From JABDEZ01 sp965276955 (GTDB taxonomy: Bacteria; Bacteroidota; Bacteroidia; Chitinophagales; Chitinophagaceae), in NCBI GenBank assembly GCA_965276955.1, contig CBDIBP010000035.1:32880-96879 (forward strand): a stretch of DNA of 64,000 nucleotides. The letters run 5' to 3'. This document shows positions 44,444 to 52,336 of the stretch, piece after piece. Both the position numbers and the translations under genes were made by a program. Each line of letters begins with the position of its first letter. The stretch's first letter is position 1. The notes beneath the pieces were generated by a model. That model had not been told where the DNA came from. It worked only from the letters and a program-made list of their open reading frames with translations, and did no database searches.

Positions 44444-45919
44444 TTACAGTTTCACTATTTTTTGCGTGCAAATGTTCTTGCCTGTGTTGTAAGACCGTAT
44501 GTAATATACGCCGTTAGCAAGCGCACTGATATCAATACTCAGCGTTTTTTGATCCCATTGGTAGGTGCCAATATGCTGCCCTACTGTATTATATAACGCC
44601 ACCGTGGCCCCATAGGTCGTAGAGAAACTATTGCTTACTATGTTCAGGGTATTTGTAGTGGGGTTAGGAAAAATATTAATATCCGTACAGCAAGCATTGG
44701 CGCCTGGTTGCACTGCTATATCGCTTACAACGTCTCTATAAAAATAAACTCTGCCTGGATAGTGCTGGCTTTTGTCACCGCTACCCATCATACATGTACC
44801 GGTCACAACAATATTCTCGTTGTTTATTGATAATGCTCTGCCATATGTTAACGGAAAGCCTATAGCTTTCTGTCTTATTACATTCTGGAACAGGTCAGTT
44901 TGCATCAGTGATAGGGGTTTCTTTATGGTCGGGTCGGTCGAGGTGTTTTCCGTCAGCAACCATATTTTATCATCGGTGGTCATTATCATGGCACTGAGGG
45001 CAGGAGTAATAGCAGACGAGATCAGGTCACCATTCTTTGAAAAAATAGATAGCGCGTAAGAGTAATATCCATTTCCACCTATTGTGTACGCGATCGCATA
45101 ATAGTTTGAATTATATACTAAAAGGCCAGGCAATAGTACCGATAGGTCAAGATGTAATGGGATCAACCGGATGAGCGTACCTGCAGTATCCATAATATTG
45201 ATATTACTAAGGTCGTAGGCTACATAATTTTTAGCAAAAGAGTCATACGTAACATTATTGTAAATACTGTCCAATCCATTTGTGGTCTTAAAGAAATTTC
45301 TACTCAAAGAGCTGTCCCTTTTATCCAGCCATGTTCGGTGGTTTCCAGTAGACTGGTAAATGTAACTCAATGTGTTTGGCGTCACCATGTCGGTATGGTA
45401 TAGTGACTGCCAACCGCATTCGCTATCGTCATTGAATGTTTTGTTGGTGATAAGATTACCAGACGTATCCATTACTAATATGCCATTCCGCGATGTATAA
45501 AGTAAATTTGTCCCGTTGTCACAACTTTGGTAGTTCATATCCAGGCTATAAGGTATAGCCAGGTGGCCGTTCCAAATAAATATTTGTTTCGCCTCTTTGT
45601 TATTATACGTATAATCAGTATCTGTAGCATACTGGGTGGGGTAATGCGCCCATATGATGTTATTATGCTTGTCAATTTTTGCGAGAGCTATATTGCCTTC
45701 CGCAAAATCGAACGGTACCCCAGATGGGTAAAAAGGAAATGTTGAAGATAGCAGAAAAACACTCCCTGCATCATCGATGATGTGCGATACATTGTTCACA
45801 TCTCTTGAGCTGTCACTATACGGCAAAACAAACTCAATCTGCGCATTGGCAACGAAGCAAGACAATATAAAGCAGAACAGTAGAAGCGTATTTTTAAATG
45901 TTAGTAAGCTATAGGTCAT
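44444..45919 (-). CDS. Secreted protein with T9SS type A sorting domain
   Basis: A 491-residue protein with an N-terminal signal peptide and a C-terminal T9SS type A sorting domain (about 415-491): IFPNPTTNTLNIVS, VALYNTVGQHIG, ISALANGVYYIRSYN, KIVKL. The central part is a beta-rich repeat region of unknown function with several ALSIxxxN and L-V-x-D motifs. Type IX secretion exports such cargo to the surface or medium. The substrate or role is unknown. Confidence 0.85.
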   Translation of the reverse strand: MTYSLLTFKNTLLLFCFILSCFVANAQIEFVLPYSDSSRDVNNVSHIIDDAGSVFLLSSTFPFYPSGVPFDFAEGNIALAKIDKHNNIIWAHYPTQYATDTDYTYNNKEAKQIFIWNGHLAIPYSLDMNYQSCDNGTNLLYTSRNGILVMDTSGNLITNKTFNDDSECGWQSLYHTDMVTPNTLSYIYQSTGNHRTWLDKRDSSLSRNFFKTTNGLDSIYNNVTYDSFAKNYVAYDLSNINIMDTAGTLIRLIPLHLDLSVLLPGLLVYNSNYYAIAYTIGGNGYYSYALSIFSKNGDLISSAITPALSAMIMTTDDKIWLLTENTSTDPTIKKPLSLMQTDLFQNVIRQKAIGFPLTYGRALSINNENIVVTGTCMMGSGDKSQHYPGRVYFYRDVVSDIAVQPGANACCTDINIFPNPTTNTLNIVSNSFSTTYGATVALYNTVGQHIGTYQWDQKTLSIDISALANGVYYIRSYNTGKNICTQKIVKL

Positions 45920-46083
45920 AGAGAAAATGTCTTATGTCTGTAAGATATATTTTATGCGTCATGTTTTTTTTTAAAATTTCGTCCTAAAGCAACGTCTTTT
46001 ATTTAACAATTATATCAGTAGTTGTTTGAGCGTATTTCTACACTTTATGAAATATATTTAGGCCGTTATTTAAAAAACGGAAA

Positions 46084-47592
46084 ATGGATCTGCTACACAG
46101 GCACGAACATAAAAACGAAAACTACAGGGATGTAGTACTTATAGGCGCAGGCATCATGAGTGCCACGCTGGGCATGTTCTTAAAACAACTGCAGCCCAAC
46201 TGGAAAATAGATATTTATGAGACACTGGATGCTGTTGCGTTAGAAAGTTCTGACGCCTGGAACAATGCAGGTACAGGTCATTCGGCGCTATGTGAGCTCA
46301 ACTACACCCCTCAAAAAGCCGATGGCTCTGTCGATATTTCAAAGGCTCTGCACATCACCGAACAGTTTGAAGTGACCAGGCAGTTCTGGGCATGGCTGGT
46401 AGAGCAAGGTATCATTCCTAACCCTGGCGATTTCATACATAGCATACCCCACATGAGTTTTGTTTGGGGCGATGAGAATGTGGACTACCTACGCAAGCGC
46501 TTCGAGACCATGAAGCAGCACCATTTCTACAGCGCCATGCAGTTCTCGGAAAACCCTGCGCAATTGGCCGAGTGGATGCCCTTGGTGATGGAAGGCAGGG
46601 ATAAGAACGAAAACGTTGCTGCTAATTATATAGACATAGGTACCGATGTGAACTTTGGCGCACTTACCCGTATCTATTTCAACTACCTGAAACACCAGGA
46701 AAACACGAAGTTGTACGTGCATCACAATGTGCACGACCTGCATAGCGAAAAGGATGGACACTGGCGGGTATCGGTAACCAACAGTGCTACCGGCGGGAAA
46801 AAAGAACTACATGCAGGTTTTGTGTTCATAGGTGCAGGGGGTGGTTCACTGCAGTTGCTCGAAAAATCGCATATTCACGAGAGCAAAGGCTTTGGTGGTT
46901 TCCCGGTAAGTGGGCAGTGGCTGAGGTGTACCAACAAAGAGGTGATAGCCCGCCATCATGCCAAAGTATATGGTAAGGCAGCTGTGGGTAGCCCACCCAT
47001 GTCGGTTCCGCATCTGGATACCCGTATCATTGATGGCGAACAGGAACTGCTGTTCGGTCCATTTGCAGGGTTCTCCACAAAATTCCTGAAAGAAGGCTCG
47101 GGTCTCGATCTGTTCACTTCTATAAGGTTAAGTAACGTGGTGCCCATGGTAGCGGCAGGCCTTCACAATATCCCGCTTACCATGTATCTTATAGATCAGG
47201 TGCGGCTTTCGCAGGACGATCGTATAGAGGAACTGCGTGCATACCTCCCCGAGGCCCGCAGTGAAGATTGGGAACTAAAAATAGCTGGTCAGCGTGTACA
47301 GGTCATTAAAAAAGATGACAAGGAGGGTGGTGTGCTGGAATTTGGTACCGAGGTAGTGAGCAGTGAGGATGGCAGCATAGCTGCGTTGCTGGGAGCCTCA
47401 CCAGGTGCATCTACCGCCGTGTCCATCATGCTGGGCCTTATAAAGACCTGCTTCAAAGACAAGATAGATACCGAAGAGTGGCAGTCTAAACTCAAACAAA
47501 TGATACCATCGTACGGGCACGAACTGGCAAAAGATGCCGCCATGACAGCAGCAGTAAGGGAGCATACGGGTAAAGTTTTGAGCATAAAATGA
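46084..47592 (+). CDS. mqo: Malate:quinone oxidoreductase
   Basis: A 502-residue peripheral membrane flavoenzyme oxidising malate to oxaloacetate with quinone. The FAD-binding motif VVLIGAGIMSATLGMFLKQL is at the N-terminus. Other matches are AWNNAGTGHSALCELNYTP, VFIGAGGGSLQLLEKS and FGGFPVSGQWLRC. It supports the TCA cycle and respiratory chain. Confidence 0.96.
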   Translation: MDLLHRHEHKNENYRDVVLIGAGIMSATLGMFLKQLQPNWKIDIYETLDAVALESSDAWNNAGTGHSALCELNYTPQKADGSVDISKALHITEQFEVTRQFWAWLVEQGIIPNPGDFIHSIPHMSFVWGDENVDYLRKRFETMKQHHFYSAMQFSENPAQLAEWMPLVMEGRDKNENVAANYIDIGTDVNFGALTRIYFNYLKHQENTKLYVHHNVHDLHSEKDGHWRVSVTNSATGGKKELHAGFVFIGAGGGSLQLLEKSHIHESKGFGGFPVSGQWLRCTNKEVIARHHAKVYGKAAVGSPPMSVPHLDTRIIDGEQELLFGPFAGFSTKFLKEGSGLDLFTSIRLSNVVPMVAAGLHNIPLTMYLIDQVRLSQDDRIEELRAYLPEARSEDWELKIAGQRVQVIKKDDKEGGVLEFGTEVVSSEDGSIAALLGASPGASTAVSIMLGLIKTCFKDKIDTEEWQSKLKQMIPSYGHELAKDAAMTAAVREHTGKVLSIK

Positions 47593-47691
47593 GGTGCCGC
47601 TAAATAAATTAACAAACGTTAGGTAGCTAAAAAAAATAAAATTGTCAATTAGTAGAATTATTTTAGCGTCTGATTCCAAAAAACATTTCTT

Positions 47692-48981
47692 ATGAGTTTT
47701 ATAACCAGCGTTGTTGCCCGCCAAATACTTGATTCCCGCGGCAATCCTACAGTAGAAGTTGATGTACATACCAGCGAAGGCATCATGGGACGGGCTGCCG
47801 TACCATCGGGCGCGTCCACAGGTAAGCATGAAGCAGTAGAATTGCGCGATGGCGATAAGAAAGTATATGGCGGCAAAGGAGTGCTGAAAGCCGTAGAAAA
47901 TGTAAATGATACGATAGCTGAAGAACTATACGGAATGGAAGTAACCGACCAGCGCGGCCTGGACCAGGCTATGCTGGCCATGGATGGTACAGACAGCAAG
48001 AAGAAACTGGGTGCCAATGCTATACTTGCCGTGAGCATGGCTGCTGCTAAAGCAGGTGCACTATCTACTGGTATGCCATTGTATCGCTATGTAGGCGGCA
48101 CCAATGCACGTACCTTGCCTATGCCAATGATGAACATCCTGAATGGCGGCGCTCATGCTGATAACAAAATAGATTTCCAGGAGTTCATGGTAATGCCAAT
48201 AGGCGCTTCTACTTTCAGCGAAGGTCTGCGCTGGGGTGTAGAGATATTCCATACACTTAAGAATGTACTGAAAGATAAAGGCTTCTCTACCAATGTGGGC
48301 GACGAAGGCGGCTTTGCACCTAACATACAGAGCAACGAAGAGGCTATTGAAATAGTATTGAAAGCTATTGAAAAAGCAGGCTACAAACCAGGCAGCGATG
48401 TAGCTATCGCTATGGATGCCGCCAACAGCGAACTGTATAACGACAAGGATAAAAAATACCACTTTCACAAGTCTGATGGTAAAATAATGACCAGTGAAGA
48501 GCTGGTGGAATATTGGGTAGGCTGGTGCAAAAAATACCCTATTGTAAGCATTGAAGATGGCATGGCCGAAGATGACTGGGCTGGCTGGAAGTTGATGACC
48601 GAAAAGCTGGGCGACAAGATACAGTTAGTAGGTGATGACCTTTTCGTTACCAATGTTAACCGTCTGGAGAAAGGCATCAACAAAGGCATAGCTAACGGCC
48701 TGCTGGTAAAGGTGAATCAGATAGGCACCCTGTCTGAGACCATGGACGCTGTAAGCATGGCGCAGAACAATAATTACAACACCATCATGAGCCATCGTAG
48801 TGGCGAAACAGAGGACTATACTATTGCTGACCTTGCTGTGGCGCTCAACTGCGGCCAGATAAAAACAGGCTCTGCAAGCCGCTCAGACAGGATGGCCAAG
48901 TACAACCAACTGCTGCGTATAGAAGAAGAATTGGGTGCTAATGCATACTTCCCAAACAAAACACTTAAATTTGGTAAGTAA
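47692..48981 (+). CDS. eno: Enolase
   Basis: A 429-residue glycolytic enzyme (2-phosphoglycerate to PEP). Matches include ILDSRGNPTVEVDV, PSGASTGKHEAVELRD, MPMMNILNGGAHADN, VGDEGGFAPN, the catalytic loop SIEDGMAEDDW, LVGDDLFVTN, LVKVNQIGTLSE and SHRSGETEDYTIADLAV. It is co-directional with the FtsB-like gene. Confidence 0.98.
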   Translation: MSFITSVVARQILDSRGNPTVEVDVHTSEGIMGRAAVPSGASTGKHEAVELRDGDKKVYGGKGVLKAVENVNDTIAEELYGMEVTDQRGLDQAMLAMDGTDSKKKLGANAILAVSMAAAKAGALSTGMPLYRYVGGTNARTLPMPMMNILNGGAHADNKIDFQEFMVMPIGASTFSEGLRWGVEIFHTLKNVLKDKGFSTNVGDEGGFAPNIQSNEEAIEIVLKAIEKAGYKPGSDVAIAMDAANSELYNDKDKKYHFHKSDGKIMTSEELVEYWVGWCKKYPIVSIEDGMAEDDWAGWKLMTEKLGDKIQLVGDDLFVTNVNRLEKGINKGIANGLLVKVNQIGTLSETMDAVSMAQNNNYNTIMSHRSGETEDYTIADLAVALNCGQIKTGSASRSDRMAKYNQLLRIEEELGANAYFPNKTLKFGK

Positions 48982-49000
48982 TAAAGTAAAAATATCTGGT

Positions 49001-49288
49001 ATGAAAAAAGCTTTGCGCGTACTTACCAACAAGTATTTTATCACGGCTATAGCTTTCCTGGCGTGGATGATCTATTTCGATCAGAACGACTGGTACAGCC
49101 AGCGCCAGCGCAATAGGGACCTTGCAACAACACGTACCAACATATCTTTCCTGAATAGTGAGATAACTAAGATGGAGAAGGAACGTACCGATATTGTTAC
49201 TGACCCACAAAAACTGGAAAAGTTCGCTCGAGAGAACTACAGGATGAAACGCGATAACGAAGACCTATATATCATTGAAAAGCAGTAA
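49001..49288 (+). CDS. FtsB/DivIC-like septum formation protein
   Basis: A 95-residue single-pass membrane protein. One hydrophobic segment (YFITAIAFLAWMIYF) is followed by a coiled coil (DLATTRTNISFLNSEITKME) and the tail DPQKLEKFARENYRMKRDNE, with the E-x-x-A-R-E-x-Y-x-M pattern of DivIC/FtsB. It would stabilise the divisome with FtsL/FtsQ. The start ATG at 49001 follows eno by 19 bases; the longer frame overlaps eno. eno-ftsB pairing is common. Confidence 0.88.
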   Translation: MKKALRVLTNKYFITAIAFLAWMIYFDQNDWYSQRQRNRDLATTRTNISFLNSEITKMEKERTDIVTDPQKLEKFARENYRMKRDNEDLYIIEKQ

Positions 49289-49306
49289 GACCTGCTTAGC
49301 TTAAGG

Positions 49307-49333
49307 AACCGGCTATTATAGCCGGTTTTTTTA
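49307..49333 (+). terminator. Terminator of eno-ftsB
   Basis: A perfect 9-bp stem AACCGGCTA / TAGCCGGTT with a TTA loop and a T tail. Confidence 0.88.
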
Positions 49334-49499
49334 TGCCTATTCATTTGTATATAACTCGCGGCAAAGGATCGAGCGCTATACGTCATAGTATTAGATGTAT
49401 GTTGTATTATACACACAATAATATGTGTCGATTCGCGCAGCATACCCATATTATGCTTAATTTTATGGTACGTTCATTGATCTGTTCATTCACACGGTC

Positions 49500-49874
49500 C
49501 TGAAAACAATAGTTGCTATAATAGCCTTCGTGGGCATCATGCTTCAATCCTTTAGCCAGGTCGTTGTCTTAGCCTCATTTTATGCCAAACGAGACTATAT
49601 AGCTAAAAACCTTTGTGAGAACAGGGATAAGCCCATGTTGCACTGTAACGGGAAATGCTGTCTGAAAAAAAGGCTGGCTAAAGACACTAAGGAGAACGCG
49701 CCCTCCTCATCAAAGAACAACAAAGCAGAGCAGGTGGTGTATTGCTGTGTTGCACACATGCCATTTTCTACCAAGCAGTTCTTCGAGAGCATATTAGCTC
49801 CTAAATACGCTGAGTACAATAATTCTTACATCTCCTCATTTCATTATTCGGTCTTTCATCCGCCTACGGCATAG
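49500..49874 (+). CDS. Small secreted Cys-rich protein with CNGKCC motif
   Basis: A 114-124 residue protein. The conserved part reads AKNLCENRDKPMLHCNGKCCLKKRLAKD, here split as LCENRDKP then HCNGKCCLKKRL. A second CC pair (VVYCCVAHMP) follows. The hydrophobic start (KTIVAIIAFVGIMLQSFSQ) reads as a signal peptide only if translation begins at CTG 49500; the next starts are GTG 49530 and ATG 49539. HCNGKC-type proteins of this layout sit near TonB-dependent or copper genes in related genomes. Metal binding through the His/Cys motif is an inference. Confidence 0.65.
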   Translation: MKTIVAIIAFVGIMLQSFSQVVVLASFYAKRDYIAKNLCENRDKPMLHCNGKCCLKKRLAKDTKENAPSSSKNNKAEQVVYCCVAHMPFSTKQFFESILAPKYAEYNNSYISSFHYSVFHPPTA

Positions 49875-49990
49875 TGCATTTTTAAAAAAGGTCAATATCT
49901 GCTGCTGTGCGGCAGATCATCTATTTTTTTAACTGCACATGTTAGCTATGTATAGTAGCCTAATTGTACGTGCCTAAATGAACGTATATA

Positions 49991-51097
49991 ATGAAATTTT
50001 TAAAAAACTTACTGCTATACTCATGCAGTATCCTTTCCACGCATGCTTTCGGGCAAGAAGCAAATACCCTCACAGCGCCGATCAATGATCAGGAAGAGAC
50101 AGCCTCTTGTTCTCCAGGCTGTAGCTGCGGCAGCACCCAAACGCCACTTGGTGTCACCAGCGATCATATTGAAGACAAAGGCAAATTCATGTTATCCTAC
50201 ACCTACATGAATATGGCTATGATGGGCAATCATATCGGTTCCTCTTCAGCCAGCGATGCCGATGTGTACAAAAAATATATGATGGCACCAGAGACCATGA
50301 ACATGCAAATGCACATGGCTATGCTCATGTATGGTATCACAGATAAGTTCACTGTTATGGCCATGGGCGGCTATGCCACCACCACCATGACAATGAACAT
50401 GTCTGATGCTATGATGAACATGCCGGGTATGGTAATGGCGACGGGCAATATGACCATGTCAAGCACCTCTTCAGGGTTTACTGATACCAAAGTATCAGCG
50501 CTGTACAATTTCTCTAATAACATGTCTCGCCACATAGTAGGTAGTTTAGGCATCAATCTTCCTACCGGTACTATCAAAGCAACCGGCACAACTATGTTAG
50601 GCGAAGGTCAGCGTTTGCCTTACGATATGCAATTAGGTACCGGTTCTGTTGGCATCTTGCCCGATATTACTTTCGTCCAAACCCGCGGCTCATTATCTTA
50701 TGGTATTAATGCCGGGGCGAACATCAATTTAAATAAAAATGAATTGGGCTACAAAATAGGCAATATCTACCACGCCACTGCGTGGGCTGGTTATCGTTTT
50801 CTGCCTTTTCTGAGCGCATCAGTAAGGGTAGAAGGTATATATCAGGATAAGATACAGGGTCAGGATGCTGATATGGATAACATCTACTACCGTGAGAGCG
50901 ACCCTACAACAGTTGCTGCTAACTATGGTGGCAAGTGGGGCAATGTATATGCAGGACTCAACTTTCATTCCCTGAAACCAGTGCTTACCAAATTCAAAGT
51001 GCTGGCAGAGTATGGCCTGCCTGTGTACCAAGATCTGAATGGCACGCAAATGGCGCTGCATGGCACATTATCAGCCGGCCTCCAGTATGCCTTTTAG
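49991..51097 (+). CDS. Met-rich outer-membrane protein, metal-linked
   Basis: A 368-residue secreted barrel-like protein. After the signal peptide the start is Cys-rich (SCSPGCSCGSTQ). Residues about 70-160 are unusually rich in Met and His (for example YTYMNMAMMGNHIG, MNMQMHMAMLMYG, NMSDAMMNMPGMVM), the pattern of copper(I)-binding outer-membrane and periplasmic proteins. The C-terminal half is strand-rich (SYGINAGANINLNKN, VYAGLNFHSLKPV) and fits a transporter-like barrel. It follows the Cys-rich gene and precedes the MbnP gene. Copper handling is inferred from composition and neighbours. Confidence 0.8.
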   Translation: MKFLKNLLLYSCSILSTHAFGQEANTLTAPINDQEETASCSPGCSCGSTQTPLGVTSDHIEDKGKFMLSYTYMNMAMMGNHIGSSSASDADVYKKYMMAPETMNMQMHMAMLMYGITDKFTVMAMGGYATTTMTMNMSDAMMNMPGMVMATGNMTMSSTSSGFTDTKVSALYNFSNNMSRHIVGSLGINLPTGTIKATGTTMLGEGQRLPYDMQLGTGSVGILPDITFVQTRGSLSYGINAGANINLNKNELGYKIGNIYHATAWAGYRFLPFLSASVRVEGIYQDKIQGQDADMDNIYYRESDPTTVAANYGGKWGNVYAGLNFHSLKPVLTKFKVLAEYGLPVYQDLNGTQMALHGTLSAGLQYAF

Positions 51098-51156
51098 CAT
51101 TTTTACAAACAATTTATCAAAACATTATTAACTCATTTTATAGTATACTATATTAT

Positions 51157-51954
51157 ATGAAACGCTTTTTGATCTCCAATTTATTAGTTGTAGCCATTCT
51201 TGTTATCATTGTTTCCATCAGTTCTATGTCTTGCAAAAAGACCAGCAATTCTTCTACAGGTGCTACAGGTACAGTATGGATACACATTCACACCAATATA
51301 GACAGTAATGAGGTAGACGATACCGCGGCGCTATACTCCGATGCTAATGGCAGGAAGCTGGGCTTGTCTGTTGCCCAGTTCTACATTTCCAACGTGGTGC
51401 TCACTAATGTGAATGGTTCTAAATACACTATTCCGAATGCACATGTGCTCAAAAATATTGATAGTGAGGCATATATTGTGGGTACAGCTCCTATAGGCAT
51501 TTACAGTTCTGCTTCATTTGATGTAGGCCTTGATGATGCTACTAATGCCTTGCAACCCACTGCCTTTACTACCACCGGTTACATACCTAACAGCACCATG
51601 TGGTACGGCAATACTACTCAGGGCTACATGTTCATGAAGTTGCAGGGCTTTGCTGATACCAGTGCTGCACAAAATGGTACGCACCTGGCGCACTTCTCTT
51701 ATGAGATAGGTTCAGCGGCCAATAGAAAAACCGTAACCCTCCCTGCGCGTGGCACGGGCAATTATGCTTCTTATCCTGTATATACCCTGCTTACTGGTGG
51801 TATTATGTATGTGCATGTCATTTGCGATTATGGCAAACTACTTTCGGGGGTCAACTTCAAAACGCAGGATAGCACAGATACATATACTATAAGCCCTGCA
51901 ACGGCTACAACTATAGCCAACAATATCCCGAACATATTCCACTATGAAGAATAA
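51157..51954 (+). CDS. MbnP-family lipoprotein
   Basis: A 265-residue lipoprotein with lipobox SMSC at about residues 23-26. The mature domain matches the MbnP family, whose methanotroph members bind copper and work with the di-haem MbnH: key segments are GRKLGLSVAQFYISNVVLTN, VGTAPIGIYSSASFDVGLDD, STMWYGNTTQGYMFMKLQGF and HLAHFSYEIGS. No MbnH gene is nearby; a c-type-cytochrome-like lipoprotein overlaps its end by 11 bases and may be its partner. An upstream in-frame start at 50935 lies inside the previous gene and is rejected. Confidence 0.85.
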   Translation: MKRFLISNLLVVAILVIIVSISSMSCKKTSNSSTGATGTVWIHIHTNIDSNEVDDTAALYSDANGRKLGLSVAQFYISNVVLTNVNGSKYTIPNAHVLKNIDSEAYIVGTAPIGIYSSASFDVGLDDATNALQPTAFTTTGYIPNSTMWYGNTTQGYMFMKLQGFADTSAAQNGTHLAHFSYEIGSAANRKTVTLPARGTGNYASYPVYTLLTGGIMYVHVICDYGKLLSGVNFKTQDSTDTYTISPATATTIANNIPNIFHYEE

Positions 51955-52336
51955 AATAGAAGTTTTTACAAGCACTATCGCAGCACTGGTTTGCGCTGTG
52001 ATAGTGCTTTCATGTACGCATAAAGGTCCACCTGTAGTTGTGCCCACTGTCAGCTTCAGCAAAGATATTCTGCCCATTTTTCAGACCAGTTGCGCTATCA
52101 ATGGCAGTTGTCATGTCGGCTCTTTCAATCTTAACGACCATGTGGACCTAACCGACAGCCTGGCCTATAATACACTATCAAAGAATGGCTTTATAAATAC
52201 CGCATCCCCAAAGGCCAGTATACTGTACAATGAGGTAAGTACTGGCATAATGCCCAAAGCGCCATATGCACCATTACCGGCAAGCCAGGTATCCCTTATA
52301 CTTAGTTGGATAGAGCAAGGCGCTAAGAACAATTGA
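51944..52336 (+). CDS. Small c-type-cytochrome-like lipoprotein
   Basis: A 130-residue lipoprotein with lipobox LSC at residue 24. The mature part has the cytochrome-like layout FSKDILPIFQTSCAINGSCH, a distal Met in STGIMPKAPYAPLP, and the ending VSLILSWIEQGAKNN, typical of planctomycete-type cytochrome C domains. The haem motif is C-x5-C-H rather than C-x2-C-H, so haem attachment is uncertain. Its ATG overlaps the MbnP gene end, so the two are translationally coupled and probably act together. Confidence 0.75.
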   Translation: MKNKIEVFTSTIAALVCAVIVLSCTHKGPPVVVPTVSFSKDILPIFQTSCAINGSCHVGSFNLNDHVDLTDSLAYNTLSKNGFINTASPKASILYNEVSTGIMPKAPYAPLPASQVSLILSWIEQGAKNN

